DNA of 64,000 nt from JBCCQH01 sp039024435 (lineage in GTDB: Bacteria > Bacteroidota > Bacteroidia > J057 > JADKCL01), in the NCBI GenBank assembly GCA_039024435.1, contig JBCCQH010000006.1:40212-104211 (forward strand), read 5' to 3'. Both the position numbers and the translations under genes were made by a program. Shown piece by piece: positions 32,210 to 41,068 of the stretch. The notes under the pieces are model-generated. The model had not been told where the DNA came from, made no database searches, and worked only from the letters and a program-made list of their open reading frames with translations. Within the stretch, counting starts at the first letter, position 1; each line of letters begins with the position of its first letter.

Positions 32210-33265
32210 TCAGCCTTCCAGAGGATTGTAAACAAAGGTCATCATCACGATCACCGAAAGCGCAAAAAAGCCCAAGGCCAGGATCAGCATACTCGGGTAA
32301 ATGTCCTTTTCCTCCCGATTGTAGTATTCCTGGATTTCGACCTTTTCCATGCCGGAAATGATATTGAAGATCTCGTCCAGGCTTTTGGCATTGGTGGACC
32401 GGAAAAACTTACCTGTCGTCAGATCGGCCACCTCCTTGAGGGTAGCCTCATCCAGATCCGATTTGATCGTTTGGGTGCCGAACATGGTCCGGCGCTGGTA
32501 TTCTTCCTTGCCAATCCCAATCGCGTAAATCTTGATGTTTTCGTCTCCAGCGAGTTTTGCCGCGGTGATCGGGTCGATCTGTCCGCGGTTGCTGGCCCCA
32601 TCCGTGAGCAGGATCATCACCTTGGAAGGCGAATTGGTCTCCAGCATGCGGTTGATCGCGACCGCAATTGCCGATCCCATCGCAGTACCTTCTTTGGGCA
32701 TGATGTTCGCGTTGATCGCCTTGATTTGTTTTTTGAGCAGTTGATAGTCCAGCGTGAGCGGGGCGTAGGAAAATGCATCCTCGGCGAACAACACTACCCC
32801 GATCCGGTCGTCCAGCCGCCCGTCAATGAACTTGGTGGCGGTTTCTTTGGCGACTTCTAACCGGTTGGGCTTAAAATCATCCGTCTCCATGCTGCCGGAA
32901 GTGTCGAGCACCAGCATGATATCGATCCCTTCCGAATAGCGTTCCTCTGATTCCAGCGACGAAATCGGACGGGCCAGGGCCAGGACCATAATTGCCAGGG
33001 CCACCATATTGAGGCCGTGGGGGACAACCCGCATCCAGCTTAAATTTAGCTTGGGCGGGGCTAGCTTTGATGGATCGTAGCTCAGCGGGACGATCAAACG
33101 CCGGGGCGAATACCACCACACGTACCAGAAGAGGTAAGCTGGGATGAGCAGCAACAACAGCAAAAACCCGGGGTTTTTGAATTGATCGGCCGGGCCCCAG
33201 ATGAGATTGACCAGCCCGAGGAGCAGGGCGGCGAATTGTTCCAGCAAGTATTCCAGGAATCCCAT
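32210..33265 (-). CDS. batA: BatA-type von Willebrand factor A domain membrane protein
   Basis: 351 residues. A hydrophobic segment at 33-52 (PGFLLLLLLIPAYLFWYVWW), another at about 82-100, a VWA domain at about 112-300 with the MIDAS motif DTSGSMETD and later TDGASNRG, and a C-terminal membrane helix. BatA proteins are inner-membrane parts of the Bacteroides aerotolerance operon and are thought to work with MoxR ATPases. Its ATG overlaps the stop of the preceding BatD-like gene by 1 bp. Confidence 0.93.
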   Translation of the reverse strand: MGFLEYLLEQFAALLLGLVNLIWGPADQFKNPGFLLLLLLIPAYLFWYVWWYSPRRLIVPLSYDPSKLAPPKLNLSWMRVVPHGLNMVALAIMVLALARPISSLESEERYSEGIDIMLVLDTSGSMETDDFKPNRLEVAKETATKFIDGRLDDRIGVVLFAEDAFSYAPLTLDYQLLKKQIKAINANIMPKEGTAMGSAIAVAINRMLETNSPSKVMILLTDGASNRGQIDPITAAKLAGDENIKIYAIGIGKEEYQRRTMFGTQTIKSDLDEATLKEVADLTTGKFFRSTNAKSLDEIFNIISGMEKVEIQEYYNREEKDIYPSMLILALGFFALSVIVMMTFVYNPLEG

Positions 33266-34197
33266 TAAACTTCAATCGCCTCCTTTCGCCGTCGGTATTC
33301 TTGTTCCATGATTCGGGAGATGTGACCAAAAAAGCCTACCAAACGCTCTTGCGGAACACTGCGCCGCGCGTAGAGCACCATATCCGCCGAAGTCGACAGC
33401 GCCAGCAAGGTAGTCCGATCGCCCTCGGATATCGATTCCACGGAGGGAAGGAAGCGGGTCAATTCTTTGGTTGTCCGTGAAGACAGCGCCAGTTTCCAGT
33501 CCCGGTCAAAGTACACGCGCCAGATTCGGTTCAATTCTGCAATGTAACTTTCCTCGTCCGGCAATAGCCCCTGTACCCGCGCCAATTCCTGTTGGTAGCG
33601 GCTCCACTCCCGGTCGATCCGCCGCCGCCGGAAAGCATTCAGGATGGGTTTGCGCAGAAAGATCGCTAGCACCACCAGAATGATCAACCCACCCCCGCCG
33701 AGCACCCCAAAAGCCAACCAGTCAAAAGGCTCCCGTATATTGACCGCCTCGGGCAGCAACATCACTTTCAGTGAATCTGAGTACTGCGCGATCACCTGCT
33801 GGAATTCGACTTCAGCGCGGTTGCTCAATACAGTAATTGTATCCCCACCTGCGTTCAGGTAGCGGACGGGAAATTGCAGGTATTGTAGAGAATCGATCTC
33901 CCAGGTATACAGGTCGTAGAGTTTGACATCTTCGGAGATCCCTTCATTGGTGCGAGTGGGCAGCGGCCGGCTCGTTTTGACTTCGTAGGGGGCGAGATCC
34001 GTGACCGAATCCGGAAAAATGACCACCAGCTCCTCGGGATGACGCACCCGCAGCTCCACCTGAAATGGCCGTCCGACCTGCACCCGTTCTTCCATGGGGG
34101 TCAATTGGGCGGTCACGTCCTGCGCGTCGAGCCGCGGCAGCAGCCCGATCACCATCAGCAGGAGGAGGGGGAGGCTATGCTTTGCGCTTGCGTGCAT
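33265..34197 (-). CDS. BatD-like exported protein with a single membrane helix
   Basis: 310 residues from ATG 34197 (MHASAKHSLPLLLLMVIGLL). Signal peptide to about LDAQD, a periplasmic beta domain (residues 25-155, RVQVGRPFQVELRVRHPEELVVIF), a membrane helix at about 167-190 (FGVLGGGGLIILVVLAIFL) and a cytoplasmic helical tail of 120 residues rich in Arg/Glu. This layout is that of the DUF4381/BatD-like proteins sandwiched between DUF58 and VWA genes in MoxR loci. It overlaps the DUF58 gene by 23 bp and batA by 1 bp, so translation is coupled along the operon. Confidence 0.8.
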   Translation of the reverse strand: MHASAKHSLPLLLLMVIGLLPRLDAQDVTAQLTPMEERVQVGRPFQVELRVRHPEELVVIFPDSVTDLAPYEVKTSRPLPTRTNEGISEDVKLYDLYTWEIDSLQYLQFPVRYLNAGGDTITVLSNRAEVEFQQVIAQYSDSLKVMLLPEAVNIREPFDWLAFGVLGGGGLIILVVLAIFLRKPILNAFRRRRIDREWSRYQQELARVQGLLPDEESYIAELNRIWRVYFDRDWKLALSSRTTKELTRFLPSVESISEGDRTTLLALSTSADMVLYARRSVPQERLVGFFGHISRIMEQEYRRRKEAIEV

Positions 34198-35053
34198 TTC
34201 GCTTTCGAAAAAATTTTTCCAATTCGTAGATGTAATCCTGGCTGGTATCAATGGAAATCAAGTCCATCTGGTGGCGCTTGCCCAATCTTTCCAACTGGCG
34301 CGCAATCTCCCGGAAGCGGTCTGCCACCACACTGCGGTAACCAGTGTCGCCGACATTGAGCCAGATCATTCGCCCCGATTCATTGTCGTAGACCGGAATC
34401 GTTCCCACGCCCGTGTCCAAGATTTCTTTGGGGTTGAAAAGCCGCACCAGGATCACCTCGTGGCGCCGCGCAAGGTGTTTCAAAGCCCGCTCGTAATTGT
34501 GGTCCAGAAAATCGGAAACAATAATAAAAACTGCTTTGCGTTTGACCGTGCGCTGCACCCATTCAACTGCGTGACCGATATCGGTCTTCTTGCCCACCAT
34601 CTTTTGCTGCAATAGCCCGCGGATGATCGCCAGGATATGCTGCCGACCCTTTTTGGGCGCGTAGAACCGTTCAATCCGATCCGTAAAGGTCGCCAGGCCG
34701 ATTTTATCATTGTTGCGCATCGCGGAAAACGCCAGGATGGCCGCGATCTCGGTTCCAACCATCAACTTGTTTTCACCTTCCCCACCAAAGTCTTCCGATC
34801 CACTCACGTCAAACAGCACAAACATGGTCTGCTCACGCTCTTCCCGGAACGTTTTGATGTAGGGTTCTCCCGTTTTGGCCGTGACATTCCAGTCGATGGC
34901 CCGGATGTCATCACCGTATTGATAGGGACGCACCTCATCAAATTCCAGGCCCTGGCCTTTGAATGCCGAATGGTACTCACCGGCAAAAGTCGAATCGACC
35001 ATCCGCTTTGTCTTGATCTCCAATCGCCGTACCTTTTTGAGCAGTTCTTTCAT
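34175..35053 (-). CDS. DUF58 domain protein (VWA-like, MoxR-associated)
   Basis: 292 residues. The DUF58 signature is present: GEYHSAFKGQGLEFDEVRPYQYGDDIRAIDWNVTAKTGEPYIKTFREERE (given by its ends, about 25-75). It continues with a degenerate VWA fold (MFVLFDVSGSEDFGG, FIIVSDFLDHNYERALKHL). No membrane segment. DUF58 proteins accompany MoxR AAA+ ATPases, but the gene upstream here is the divergent kptA and no moxR is present in the window. First gene of the run; TAAATTTG (35067-35074) is its probable -7 box. Confidence 0.93.
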   Translation of the reverse strand: MKELLKKVRRLEIKTKRMVDSTFAGEYHSAFKGQGLEFDEVRPYQYGDDIRAIDWNVTAKTGEPYIKTFREEREQTMFVLFDVSGSEDFGGEGENKLMVGTEIAAILAFSAMRNNDKIGLATFTDRIERFYAPKKGRQHILAIIRGLLQQKMVGKKTDIGHAVEWVQRTVKRKAVFIIVSDFLDHNYERALKHLARRHEVILVRLFNPKEILDTGVGTIPVYDNESGRMIWLNVGDTGYRSVVADRFREIARQLERLGKRHQMDLISIDTSQDYIYELEKFFRKRNARKRKA

Positions 35054-35066
35054 AATTGCAAGGCCA

Positions 35067-35074
35067 CAAATTTA
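35067..35074 (-). promoter_or_regulatory. -7 promoter box (TAAATTTG) of the DUF58-bat operon
   Basis: Exact TAnnTTTG match on the minus strand, 13 nt before the DUF58 ATG. A TTG at the usual -33 distance is not evident. Confidence 0.4.
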
Positions 35075-35233
35075 AGAGAGTTTAGGGAAAAAATCTTATT
35101 GCCATTTGCACAACGAATTCAGCCGCTCCGTATTGTACTCCCCGGAATACAGGTGTGTTCAGTTGACACACTATATCTTACCTTTCGCCCGACAATCCTA
35201 TCCATCCAGATTTTCGGGGCAAATTTCGTCGGT

Positions 35234-35253
35234 GGCGGTACTATCTTACCGCC
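35234..35253. repeat. Perfect inverted repeat just upstream of kptA
   Basis: GGCGGTA (35234-35240) pairs with TACCGCC (35247-35253) around a 6-nt loop, 15 nt before the kptA ATG. It overlaps a TATCTTAC segment that could be a -7 box, so it may be an operator or a hairpin in the 5' leader. CTATATCTTACC-like sequence also occurs about 70 bp upstream. Confidence 0.4.
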
Positions 35254-35268
35254 AACAAGCCTAGAATT

Positions 35269-35823
35269 ATGAAAAATTTAAATGAAAAAGAAGTTCGCCG
35301 CATCTCAAAATTTATGAGTCTGGTCCTCCGCCACAAGCCGGAGACCATCGGATTGCAACTCGACTCCGAAGGCTGGGCCGAGGTGGACGAACTGATCGAA
35401 AAAATGCGCCGGGCAGGGCGCCGCATCGACCGGCCAACCCTTGATTGGGTGGTGGACCACAACAACAAAAAGCGATTTGCCTTCAGTGCGGACGGCACCC
35501 GCATCCGGGCCAGTCAGGGCCATTCCATTAAAATTGATCTGGGGTACGCTCCCGTCGCGCCCCCTGAATTTTTGTACCACGGCACGGTAGATCGTTTCAT
35601 CCCGGCCATTCGGGAAAGTGGAATCCAGAAAATGCGCCGCCACGCCGTCCACCTGAGCCAGGACCAAAAAACTGCGATCAATGTCGGCAACCGCCGGGGA
35701 AAAGCCTTGATTCTCGTGGTGCGGGCGGGCGAGATGCACCGCGCGGGATTCTCGTTTTTCGTGAGTGAAAATGGGGTTTGGCTGACCGATAAAGTGCCCG
35801 CCGAGTACATTGATTTTGCCTGA
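35269..35823 (+). CDS. kptA: RNA 2'-phosphotransferase (Tpt1/KptA family)
   Basis: 184 residues, full family length. Marks: KFMSLVLRHKPETIGLQLDSEGWAEVDELI with the catalytic Arg-His pair, YHGTVDRFIPAI, RRHAVHLSQDQKTAINVGNRRGKALILVV and the final SENGVWLTDKVPAEYI. It transfers an internal 2'-phosphate of RNA to NAD+ through an ADP-ribosylated intermediate. Bacteria lack the yeast tRNA splicing pathway that needs it, so the physiological substrate here is unknown. Divergent from the DUF58 operon; 63 bp before the next gene. Confidence 0.95.
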   Translation: MKNLNEKEVRRISKFMSLVLRHKPETIGLQLDSEGWAEVDELIEKMRRAGRRIDRPTLDWVVDHNNKKRFAFSADGTRIRASQGHSIKIDLGYAPVAPPEFLYHGTVDRFIPAIRESGIQKMRRHAVHLSQDQKTAINVGNRRGKALILVVRAGEMHRAGFSFFVSENGVWLTDKVPAEYIDFA

Positions 35824-35886
35824 TCGGAGGGCAAATCCCGCAGAATTGTTGTAAATAGAGCAGACTACCAACATTTTGCTGCCGCT

Positions 35887-37230
35887 ATGCGCTACATTTC
35901 CTGTCTCTTCCTACTGCTCCATGCTGCGTCCGCTTTCGGGCAGACCCCAGAATTTCCCACCGACCGACTTCCCGGCTACTGGGAAGGCGCTTTCATCTCC
36001 GGAAATGCCCATCAACGCATTGAAGTATCGATCAACGAAGTCGAAGGAAACTGGATGTCCCTGCAAATCATGGAAGAATGGCATCCCGCATTTGGTGAAT
36101 TTGAGATTCCGCTGACCATTTCCGACGATGGCCGCTTGATCATGAATACTGGATTGGGGAAGACGGTTCTGCAATTGGATCCCCAAAACCTGGAAATGCT
36201 CGGACCACTGGAAGACAGCGATCCGCCGATGTACCTGCACCTAAAAAAGGCTCCTGCGCCTCCCGCGCCCGCGTACCGCGTCACCGCCGTCCGCATCCCG
36301 GGGGAGGGGGTAGAGTTGGGAGGCCACCTCCACGAACCGATCCGCAACCCTACCAAAACGGCAGTCATCATTGTGGGGGGCCGGGGATGCGGGGCTGGGG
36401 CAACCGCTTACGACCTCTACGCGAAGTTTTTCCGCAAATACGGGGTGGCGGCGCTGGCGTACAACAAGCGGGGCAGTGGCCGCTCCACCGGCGATTGCGA
36501 AGCTGCGACCATTACCGATCTGGCCCGCGACCTGGTGAGCGTCCGGGATTTCCTCGCGGATCACCCCCGTGGGTTCGAAAAAATCGGTGTACTCGGCCAA
36601 AGTGCCGGCGCCTGGGTCATGGCCCGCGCCGAGGAGATGACCGATTTTGACTTTATGGTCAGCGTTGCGGGGCCGGCGACTTCGGTGAAGGAACAGCAGG
36701 AGCTTGCCTTGAAAAATGGGATCAAATTTTACGAATTGAGCGATTCGGCCGCCGCGCAGTTGCGCACCTACCAAGACCTGCTTCTCAACGGCAAGCCTAC
36801 CGCTAAGACATTCAAAAAAATGACGGCGCTGCTGGAAGTAGCCCCAAAAACTGGCTGGGACAAGCTCCTGGAAGGGAATGACATTCCCGCCGATGCCGAG
36901 GCGATTGCTTCCCTTTGGGTCCGCCGCCACACCTATGACCCTGCGGAAGTGCTGAAAAATTACGCCCGGCCCTACCTGGCATTTCTGGGGGATCGCGACT
37001 GGATGGTCCCTTCCGCTACCAATCGGGAGCGCCTCAAGGGCTTTTTTTCGGGTGAACGCTCCAAGCTGCTGCAAATCGTAGTCGCCTACGACGGTGAACA
37101 CGGCATGGAGATGCAAGCCCGTTACGTTTCACTGGCGGATGGGGAAAAATACTGGCATTTCTACCGCATCTCGCCCCAGGTCCGAATTGCGCTGGTGGAG
37201 TTTCTGCGCAAATACGACTTGGCTAAATAG
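35887..37230 (+). CDS. Exported alpha/beta hydrolase
   Basis: 447 residues. Signal peptide (MRYISCLFLLLHAASAFGQ), an N-terminal beta domain of about 110 residues (GYWEGAFISGNAHQRIEV), then an alpha/beta-hydrolase fold of the serine aminopeptidase/S33-S9-like type. Likely triad: Ser239 in LGQSAGAW, Asp369/Asp371 in FLGDRDWMV, His405 in GEHGM. The oxyanion region is VGGRGCGAGA, with GSGRSTGD following. Lipolytic or peptidolytic activity on the periplasmic side is likely; substrate unknown. It is convergent with the DUF4412-like gene with a 4-bp gap. Confidence 0.88.
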   Translation: MRYISCLFLLLHAASAFGQTPEFPTDRLPGYWEGAFISGNAHQRIEVSINEVEGNWMSLQIMEEWHPAFGEFEIPLTISDDGRLIMNTGLGKTVLQLDPQNLEMLGPLEDSDPPMYLHLKKAPAPPAPAYRVTAVRIPGEGVELGGHLHEPIRNPTKTAVIIVGGRGCGAGATAYDLYAKFFRKYGVAALAYNKRGSGRSTGDCEAATITDLARDLVSVRDFLADHPRGFEKIGVLGQSAGAWVMARAEEMTDFDFMVSVAGPATSVKEQQELALKNGIKFYELSDSAAAQLRTYQDLLLNGKPTAKTFKKMTALLEVAPKTGWDKLLEGNDIPADAEAIASLWVRRHTYDPAEVLKNYARPYLAFLGDRDWMVPSATNRERLKGFFSGERSKLLQIVVAYDGEHGMEMQARYVSLADGEKYWHFYRISPQVRIALVEFLRKYDLAK

Positions 37231-37234
37231 GCGG

Positions 37235-37912
37235 CTATTTGCGCGGATCGCGACCTCGCAATTTAAAGCTCTCGGGAATGCGGAAATTTTCGATGTCAAG
37301 GTCCCTCGGCTGGGCATTGCGCAGATCGATTTCGGTGGTGAGGCTGGGGGTTTTGATGATTTTGCGCAGGGGAATGCGTCCTTCCAGGCCCAAGGTGAGA
37401 AAGTCAGCCTTGGCCTTGTCTTTTCCGGCATAAGCCTGCGTATCCACCCGGTATTGATCGCTGACGTAGTAATAAATCTTCGTCTTCTCGCGGGATTTGG
37501 TGACCAAATACTCCTCGCACTCGATGTTTTTGATCATGATCTTTTTGCCCGTCGGTTTCGCTTTGGGCGGAGTTGCGGTTGAATCTTCTTGGAAGTAGGT
37601 GCGGCGGAACGCCCGCCGGTTTGCCGCGTCGATCACGTAAGTATGATTCGAATCGCCGATGAACAAGAAGGTCCGCGCGATCCGCCCTCCACTGAGGTGG
37701 ATGATGAAGTTGTCCTCCTTCAGGTGCATGTTCATGACGTTGGCCGGTTCGTTGGCGAGGAATTCCGGAGCCTGCTTACCGGACAACCGAATCGCAAAAG
37801 AGAACGATCCTTCGAATGCTTCTTGCGCCTGGACCGTCGCCGGGAGCAATGCGCCGAGCAGCAGCCCGAGCGCGATGATCCAGCTAGTTGAAGAAAATCC
37901 GGGGCTTTTCAT
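37235..37912 (-). CDS. DUF4412-like exported protein
   Basis: 225 residues from ATG 37912 (MKSPGFSSTSWIIALGLLLG). A signal peptide ends near VQAQEA. The rest is beta-rich (FEGSFSFAIRLSG, NMHLKEDNFIIHL, HTYVIDAANRRAFRRTYF, MIKNIECEEYLVTKS, IYYYVSDQYRVD) and resembles the DUF4412 outer-envelope proteins of Bacteroidota. No catalytic motif. It overlaps the end of the histone-deacetylase-like gene by 29 bp, so both are in one transcript. Confidence 0.75.
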   Translation of the reverse strand: MKSPGFSSTSWIIALGLLLGALLPATVQAQEAFEGSFSFAIRLSGKQAPEFLANEPANVMNMHLKEDNFIIHLSGGRIARTFLFIGDSNHTYVIDAANRRAFRRTYFQEDSTATPPKAKPTGKKIMIKNIECEEYLVTKSREKTKIYYYVSDQYRVDTQAYAGKDKAKADFLTLGLEGRIPLRKIIKTPSLTTEIDLRNAQPRDLDIENFRIPESFKLRGRDPRK

Positions 37913-38807
37913 ATAGTTCCAATACGGTTTTGTAAGTTTCACAGTGAGCGTTCACCAAAGTAGACATTCGCTCTGAATAACCACCGCCCATCACCACGAC
38001 CAGCGGAAGCCGCAGCCGATGCGCGTGCCCGATCACCCAATGGTCCCGCTCGCGGCAACCGTCCCGGGACAAGCTCAATTTTCCGAGGCGGTCACTGGCC
38101 AGAACATCTACGCCGGACTGGAAAAATACAATATCCGGGGCAAACTCTTCCATCAGGCGCGGCACATGTTCTTTTAACCCCTCCAGGTAACGCGCATCGC
38201 CGGTGGCAGCGGGCAAGGCCAAGTCCAGATCGGAAGCTTCCTTCTTGAACGGGTAATTCGCCTGGCAATGCATAGAAAAGGTAAACACGCGGGGTTCATC
38301 GCGAAACAGGGAGGCAGTTCCATTGCCCTGGTGTACGTCCAGGTCCACGATAAGAATGCGCTGGACCAAGTTTTCGTGCAGCAGATGGTTTGCGGCCAGC
38401 GCGATGTCATTGAGCAAGCAGAAGCCTTCTCCCCGGTCAAAGAACGCATGATGAGTACCTCCCGCAAGATTCATGCCGGCTCCGTCATCGAGGGCATTGA
38501 GCGCACACCGTACCGTACCGCTCGCCGAGGAGATGCTGCGCAACACCAACTCTTCGGTATTGGGAAACCCGATGCGGCGGTATTCCTTCGCATCCAATTC
38601 CTGGCGCTTGGCCCGGGCCCACCACTCGGCTGAGTGGGTCCGGTGGATGACCGCATCCTCCACAAAAACCGGATCGAATAGCTGCGCCTTTCGGATCGCC
38701 CCTTCGTATTCCAGTTGTTCCCGCACCAGGGTATACTTCTGGATCGGAAACCGGTGCCCACTCGGCAGCGGAATCTGGTGCTTTTCGGAGTAGGAGAGAC
38801 GGATCAT
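37884..38807 (-). CDS. Histone deacetylase family protein (acetoin utilisation/acetylpolyamine amidohydrolase type)
   Basis: 307 residues from ATG 38807 (MIRLSYSEKHQIPLPSGHRF). Zinc-enzyme marks: GGTHHAFFDRGEGFCLLND (catalytic His pair), LIVDLDVHQGNGTA (zinc Asp and His), SMHCQANYPF, and FFQSGVDVLASDRLGKLSLS with the third zinc Asp. The C-terminal VVVMGGGYS is also conserved. Bacterial members deacetylate small molecules such as acetylpolyamines. Cytoplasmic. It lies 110 bp downstream of the S9 peptidase gene across an inverted repeat. Confidence 0.94.
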   Translation of the reverse strand: MIRLSYSEKHQIPLPSGHRFPIQKYTLVREQLEYEGAIRKAQLFDPVFVEDAVIHRTHSAEWWARAKRQELDAKEYRRIGFPNTEELVLRSISSASGTVRCALNALDDGAGMNLAGGTHHAFFDRGEGFCLLNDIALAANHLLHENLVQRILIVDLDVHQGNGTASLFRDEPRVFTFSMHCQANYPFKKEASDLDLALPAATGDARYLEGLKEHVPRLMEEFAPDIVFFQSGVDVLASDRLGKLSLSRDGCRERDHWVIGHAHRLRLPLVVVMGGGYSERMSTLVNAHCETYKTVLELYEKPRIFFN

Positions 38808-38822
38808 TGACTGCGGGAAAGA

Positions 38823-38911
38823 ATGTCTGATTTCCGATTTCTGAAGTTCGATGGACAGTTCGACGCGAAAAGCCATTCCACAGGAGTCATCCGAAATCGA
38901 AAATCAGACAT
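38823..38911. repeat. Near-perfect 22-bp inverted repeat between the S9 peptidase and deacetylase genes
   Basis: The 22 bases at 38823-38844 (starting ATGTCTGATTT) match the reverse complement of 38890-38911 at 20 positions. The 45-nt spacer is unremarkable. Both arms are built from short GATTTC/GAAATC units, also continued at 38912-38919. It could form a long hairpin ending the S9 gene transcript or be a small mobile-type repeat. Confidence 0.6.
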
Positions 38912-38917
38912 CGGAAA

Positions 38918-40960
38918 TCATTTAAGGTACTTGTCCAGCCATTCGAAAAAGATGCGGTGCCAGAGGACCCCATTTTGCGGAGATTGCACCCAGTGGCCTT
39001 CCTTGGGGAAGTAGAGGAAGCGACTGGGAATCCCTTGCAGTTGGGCGGCATTGAAGGCTTCCATGCCTTGGGTTTCCGGAACCCGGAAATCCTTGCCTCC
39101 GTGGATCACCAGCATGGGTGTGTCCCAGTTCCCCGCCAATTTGTGCGGGCTGAATGCCCCATAGCTCTTGGGCTCCGGCTGATCCCAGTAGGCGCCTTTG
39201 AGGTCCCAGTTGGCGAAGAACATCTCTTCAGTGGAGCCGTACCAGCTTTCCAGATTGTAGAGGCCGCAGTGGGAGATGAAGGTCTTGAAGCGCTTTTCGT
39301 GGATGCCGGCGAGGTAGTAAACCGAATAGCCGCCGTAGCTGGCCCCGACTGCGCCCAAGCGGTCCTTGTCGACGTAAGACTCCTTGGCCACATCGTCAAT
39401 CGCCGCCAGGTAGTCGCGCATGGCCTGTCCCCCCCAGTCCCCGGAGATTTGGTCGTTCCATTCCTGTCCGAAGGACGGCAGTCCCCGGCGGTTGGGGGCC
39501 ACAATGATGTAATCGCTCGCCGCCATCAACTGGAAGTTCCAGCGGTAGGAGAAGAACTGGCTGACCGTACTTTGCGGACCGCCCTGGCAATAGAGCAGGG
39601 TGGGGTATTTCTTATTCGGGTCAAAATTTGGCGGGTAGATCACCCAGGTCAGCATGTCCTTGCCATCGCTGGTCTTGACCATGCGCTTGCGCACGTTGCC
39701 CCACTGCACGCTGCCGAGAATGTTGGTGTTCATGTCGGTCAGTTGGGCTTCCTTGCCGTTTTTCTTGTCCACCACGTAGAGTTCTGCCGGATAGCTCATG
39801 CTGTTGCGGCTACCGACGAGCAGATTGCCCGCTTCGGCCACCGAATTGTAGTTGTGGGTACCCACCGTGACTTGCTTGGTTTTGCCGTTGGCGACAGCGA
39901 TGGAAAACGTCTGAATCGTCCCGGCAATGGCCGCCGTGAAATAGATCGTTGTGCCATCCGCCGACCAGGTCATGCCGCGCACACTGTGGTCAAATTTCCG
40001 GGTGAGTTCTTCCTTGGTGCCCTTGGAAATATCGTAGATAAAGATGCGGTTGCGGTCACTTTCAAATCCGGCCCGCTCCATGCTCAGCCAAGCCAGTTTA
40101 GAACCATCTGGACTGAAAGCCGGTTCCAGGTCGTAGCCTTCCATGCCTTCGGTCAGGTTGACCGTCTTTTTGAAGTTGATGGAGTAGAGGTACACATCGG
40201 AATTTGTGCTGACCGCGTAGGCCTTGCCCTGAAGCTTCTTGCAACTGTAGGCAATCGTCTTGCCGTCGGGGGACCAGGCAATTTGCTCATCTCCGCCAAA
40301 TGGATTCAGCGGACTGTCGTACGGTTCTTCCGGCATGATGTCTACCGGATTCCCGGCACGGCCATCCTCGTAGGTGGCATAGAATACGTGGCTGTAGGCG
40401 TAGTCGTGCCATTGGTTCCAGTGGCGGTACATCAGGTCGTCAATAATGCGGGCATCGGCCTCCGGCAAATCCGGATAGCGGTCCTGTACCGTCTGGTCGA
40501 GCTTGACATCTTGGGTAAATGAAATGTAACGTCCGTCCGGCGAGTAGGCAAAGTTGCCCATGCCGTCCGGATAACGCGCCGCAACGGCTTCACCCGTACC
40601 GTCGGGATTCATCTCGTACAGCACCAGCCCGTTGTCTCCGGCGCGGAGAAAGCCGATCTTCTTGCCGTCGGGCCGCCAGCGGGCATTGTATTCTCCACTG
40701 GGGGTATTGGTGAGGCGCTTAGGAGTCGCCGCATTGCCTTGGGCTGCACCGGCCAAATCAACGACGAAAAGATCGCGGTTGCCTTTGTTTTTTTGCAAAT
40801 CGTAAAAGGAAGCGCCAAACAGGACTTGCTGCCCGTCGGGCGACACCTGAACATCACCGATACGCGCGATGCGCCACAACAATTCTGGCGTCAGGCGCTC
40901 CTGGGCCGCGCCGATCAGCGCCTGACCCAAAAACAGAAGAAGCAAAAGTGCTTTTTTCAT
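38918..40960 (-). CDS. S9 family peptidase (acylaminoacyl-peptidase/DPP type), exported
   Basis: 680 residues. Signal peptide (MKKALLLLLFLGQALIGAAQ). Residues about 35-395 form a beta-propeller of PD40/WD40-like blades (VSPDGQQVLFG, YSPDGRYISFT, WSPDGKTIAYS, FSPDGSKLAWL). The C-terminal alpha/beta hydrolase carries the triad Ser541 (GASYGGYS), Asp624 (HGGKDFRVP) and His656 (FPKEGHWV). S9C enzymes remove N-terminal acyl amino acids or dipeptides from peptides; here in the periplasm or outside the cell. Single gene or first of a unit with the deacetylase. Confidence 0.96.
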   Translation of the reverse strand: MKKALLLLLFLGQALIGAAQERLTPELLWRIARIGDVQVSPDGQQVLFGASFYDLQKNKGNRDLFVVDLAGAAQGNAATPKRLTNTPSGEYNARWRPDGKKIGFLRAGDNGLVLYEMNPDGTGEAVAARYPDGMGNFAYSPDGRYISFTQDVKLDQTVQDRYPDLPEADARIIDDLMYRHWNQWHDYAYSHVFYATYEDGRAGNPVDIMPEEPYDSPLNPFGGDEQIAWSPDGKTIAYSCKKLQGKAYAVSTNSDVYLYSINFKKTVNLTEGMEGYDLEPAFSPDGSKLAWLSMERAGFESDRNRIFIYDISKGTKEELTRKFDHSVRGMTWSADGTTIYFTAAIAGTIQTFSIAVANGKTKQVTVGTHNYNSVAEAGNLLVGSRNSMSYPAELYVVDKKNGKEAQLTDMNTNILGSVQWGNVRKRMVKTSDGKDMLTWVIYPPNFDPNKKYPTLLYCQGGPQSTVSQFFSYRWNFQLMAASDYIIVAPNRRGLPSFGQEWNDQISGDWGGQAMRDYLAAIDDVAKESYVDKDRLGAVGASYGGYSVYYLAGIHEKRFKTFISHCGLYNLESWYGSTEEMFFANWDLKGAYWDQPEPKSYGAFSPHKLAGNWDTPMLVIHGGKDFRVPETQGMEAFNAAQLQGIPSRFLYFPKEGHWVQSPQNGVLWHRIFFEWLDKYLK

Positions 40961-41068
40961 TGTGATTGCAATTTTTTGGGATTGAAAATCGGGGCAACCA
41001 CCTTGCGGCAGCCACCCCGTCCTCGTATTAAATCTTTATAATTGATCGACTGTAATACTCGAGTTCGT

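Noticed and set aside
38957..40522. Plus-strand 521-residue frame
   Set aside because: Lies wholly antisense to the S9 peptidase, whose motifs are unambiguous.
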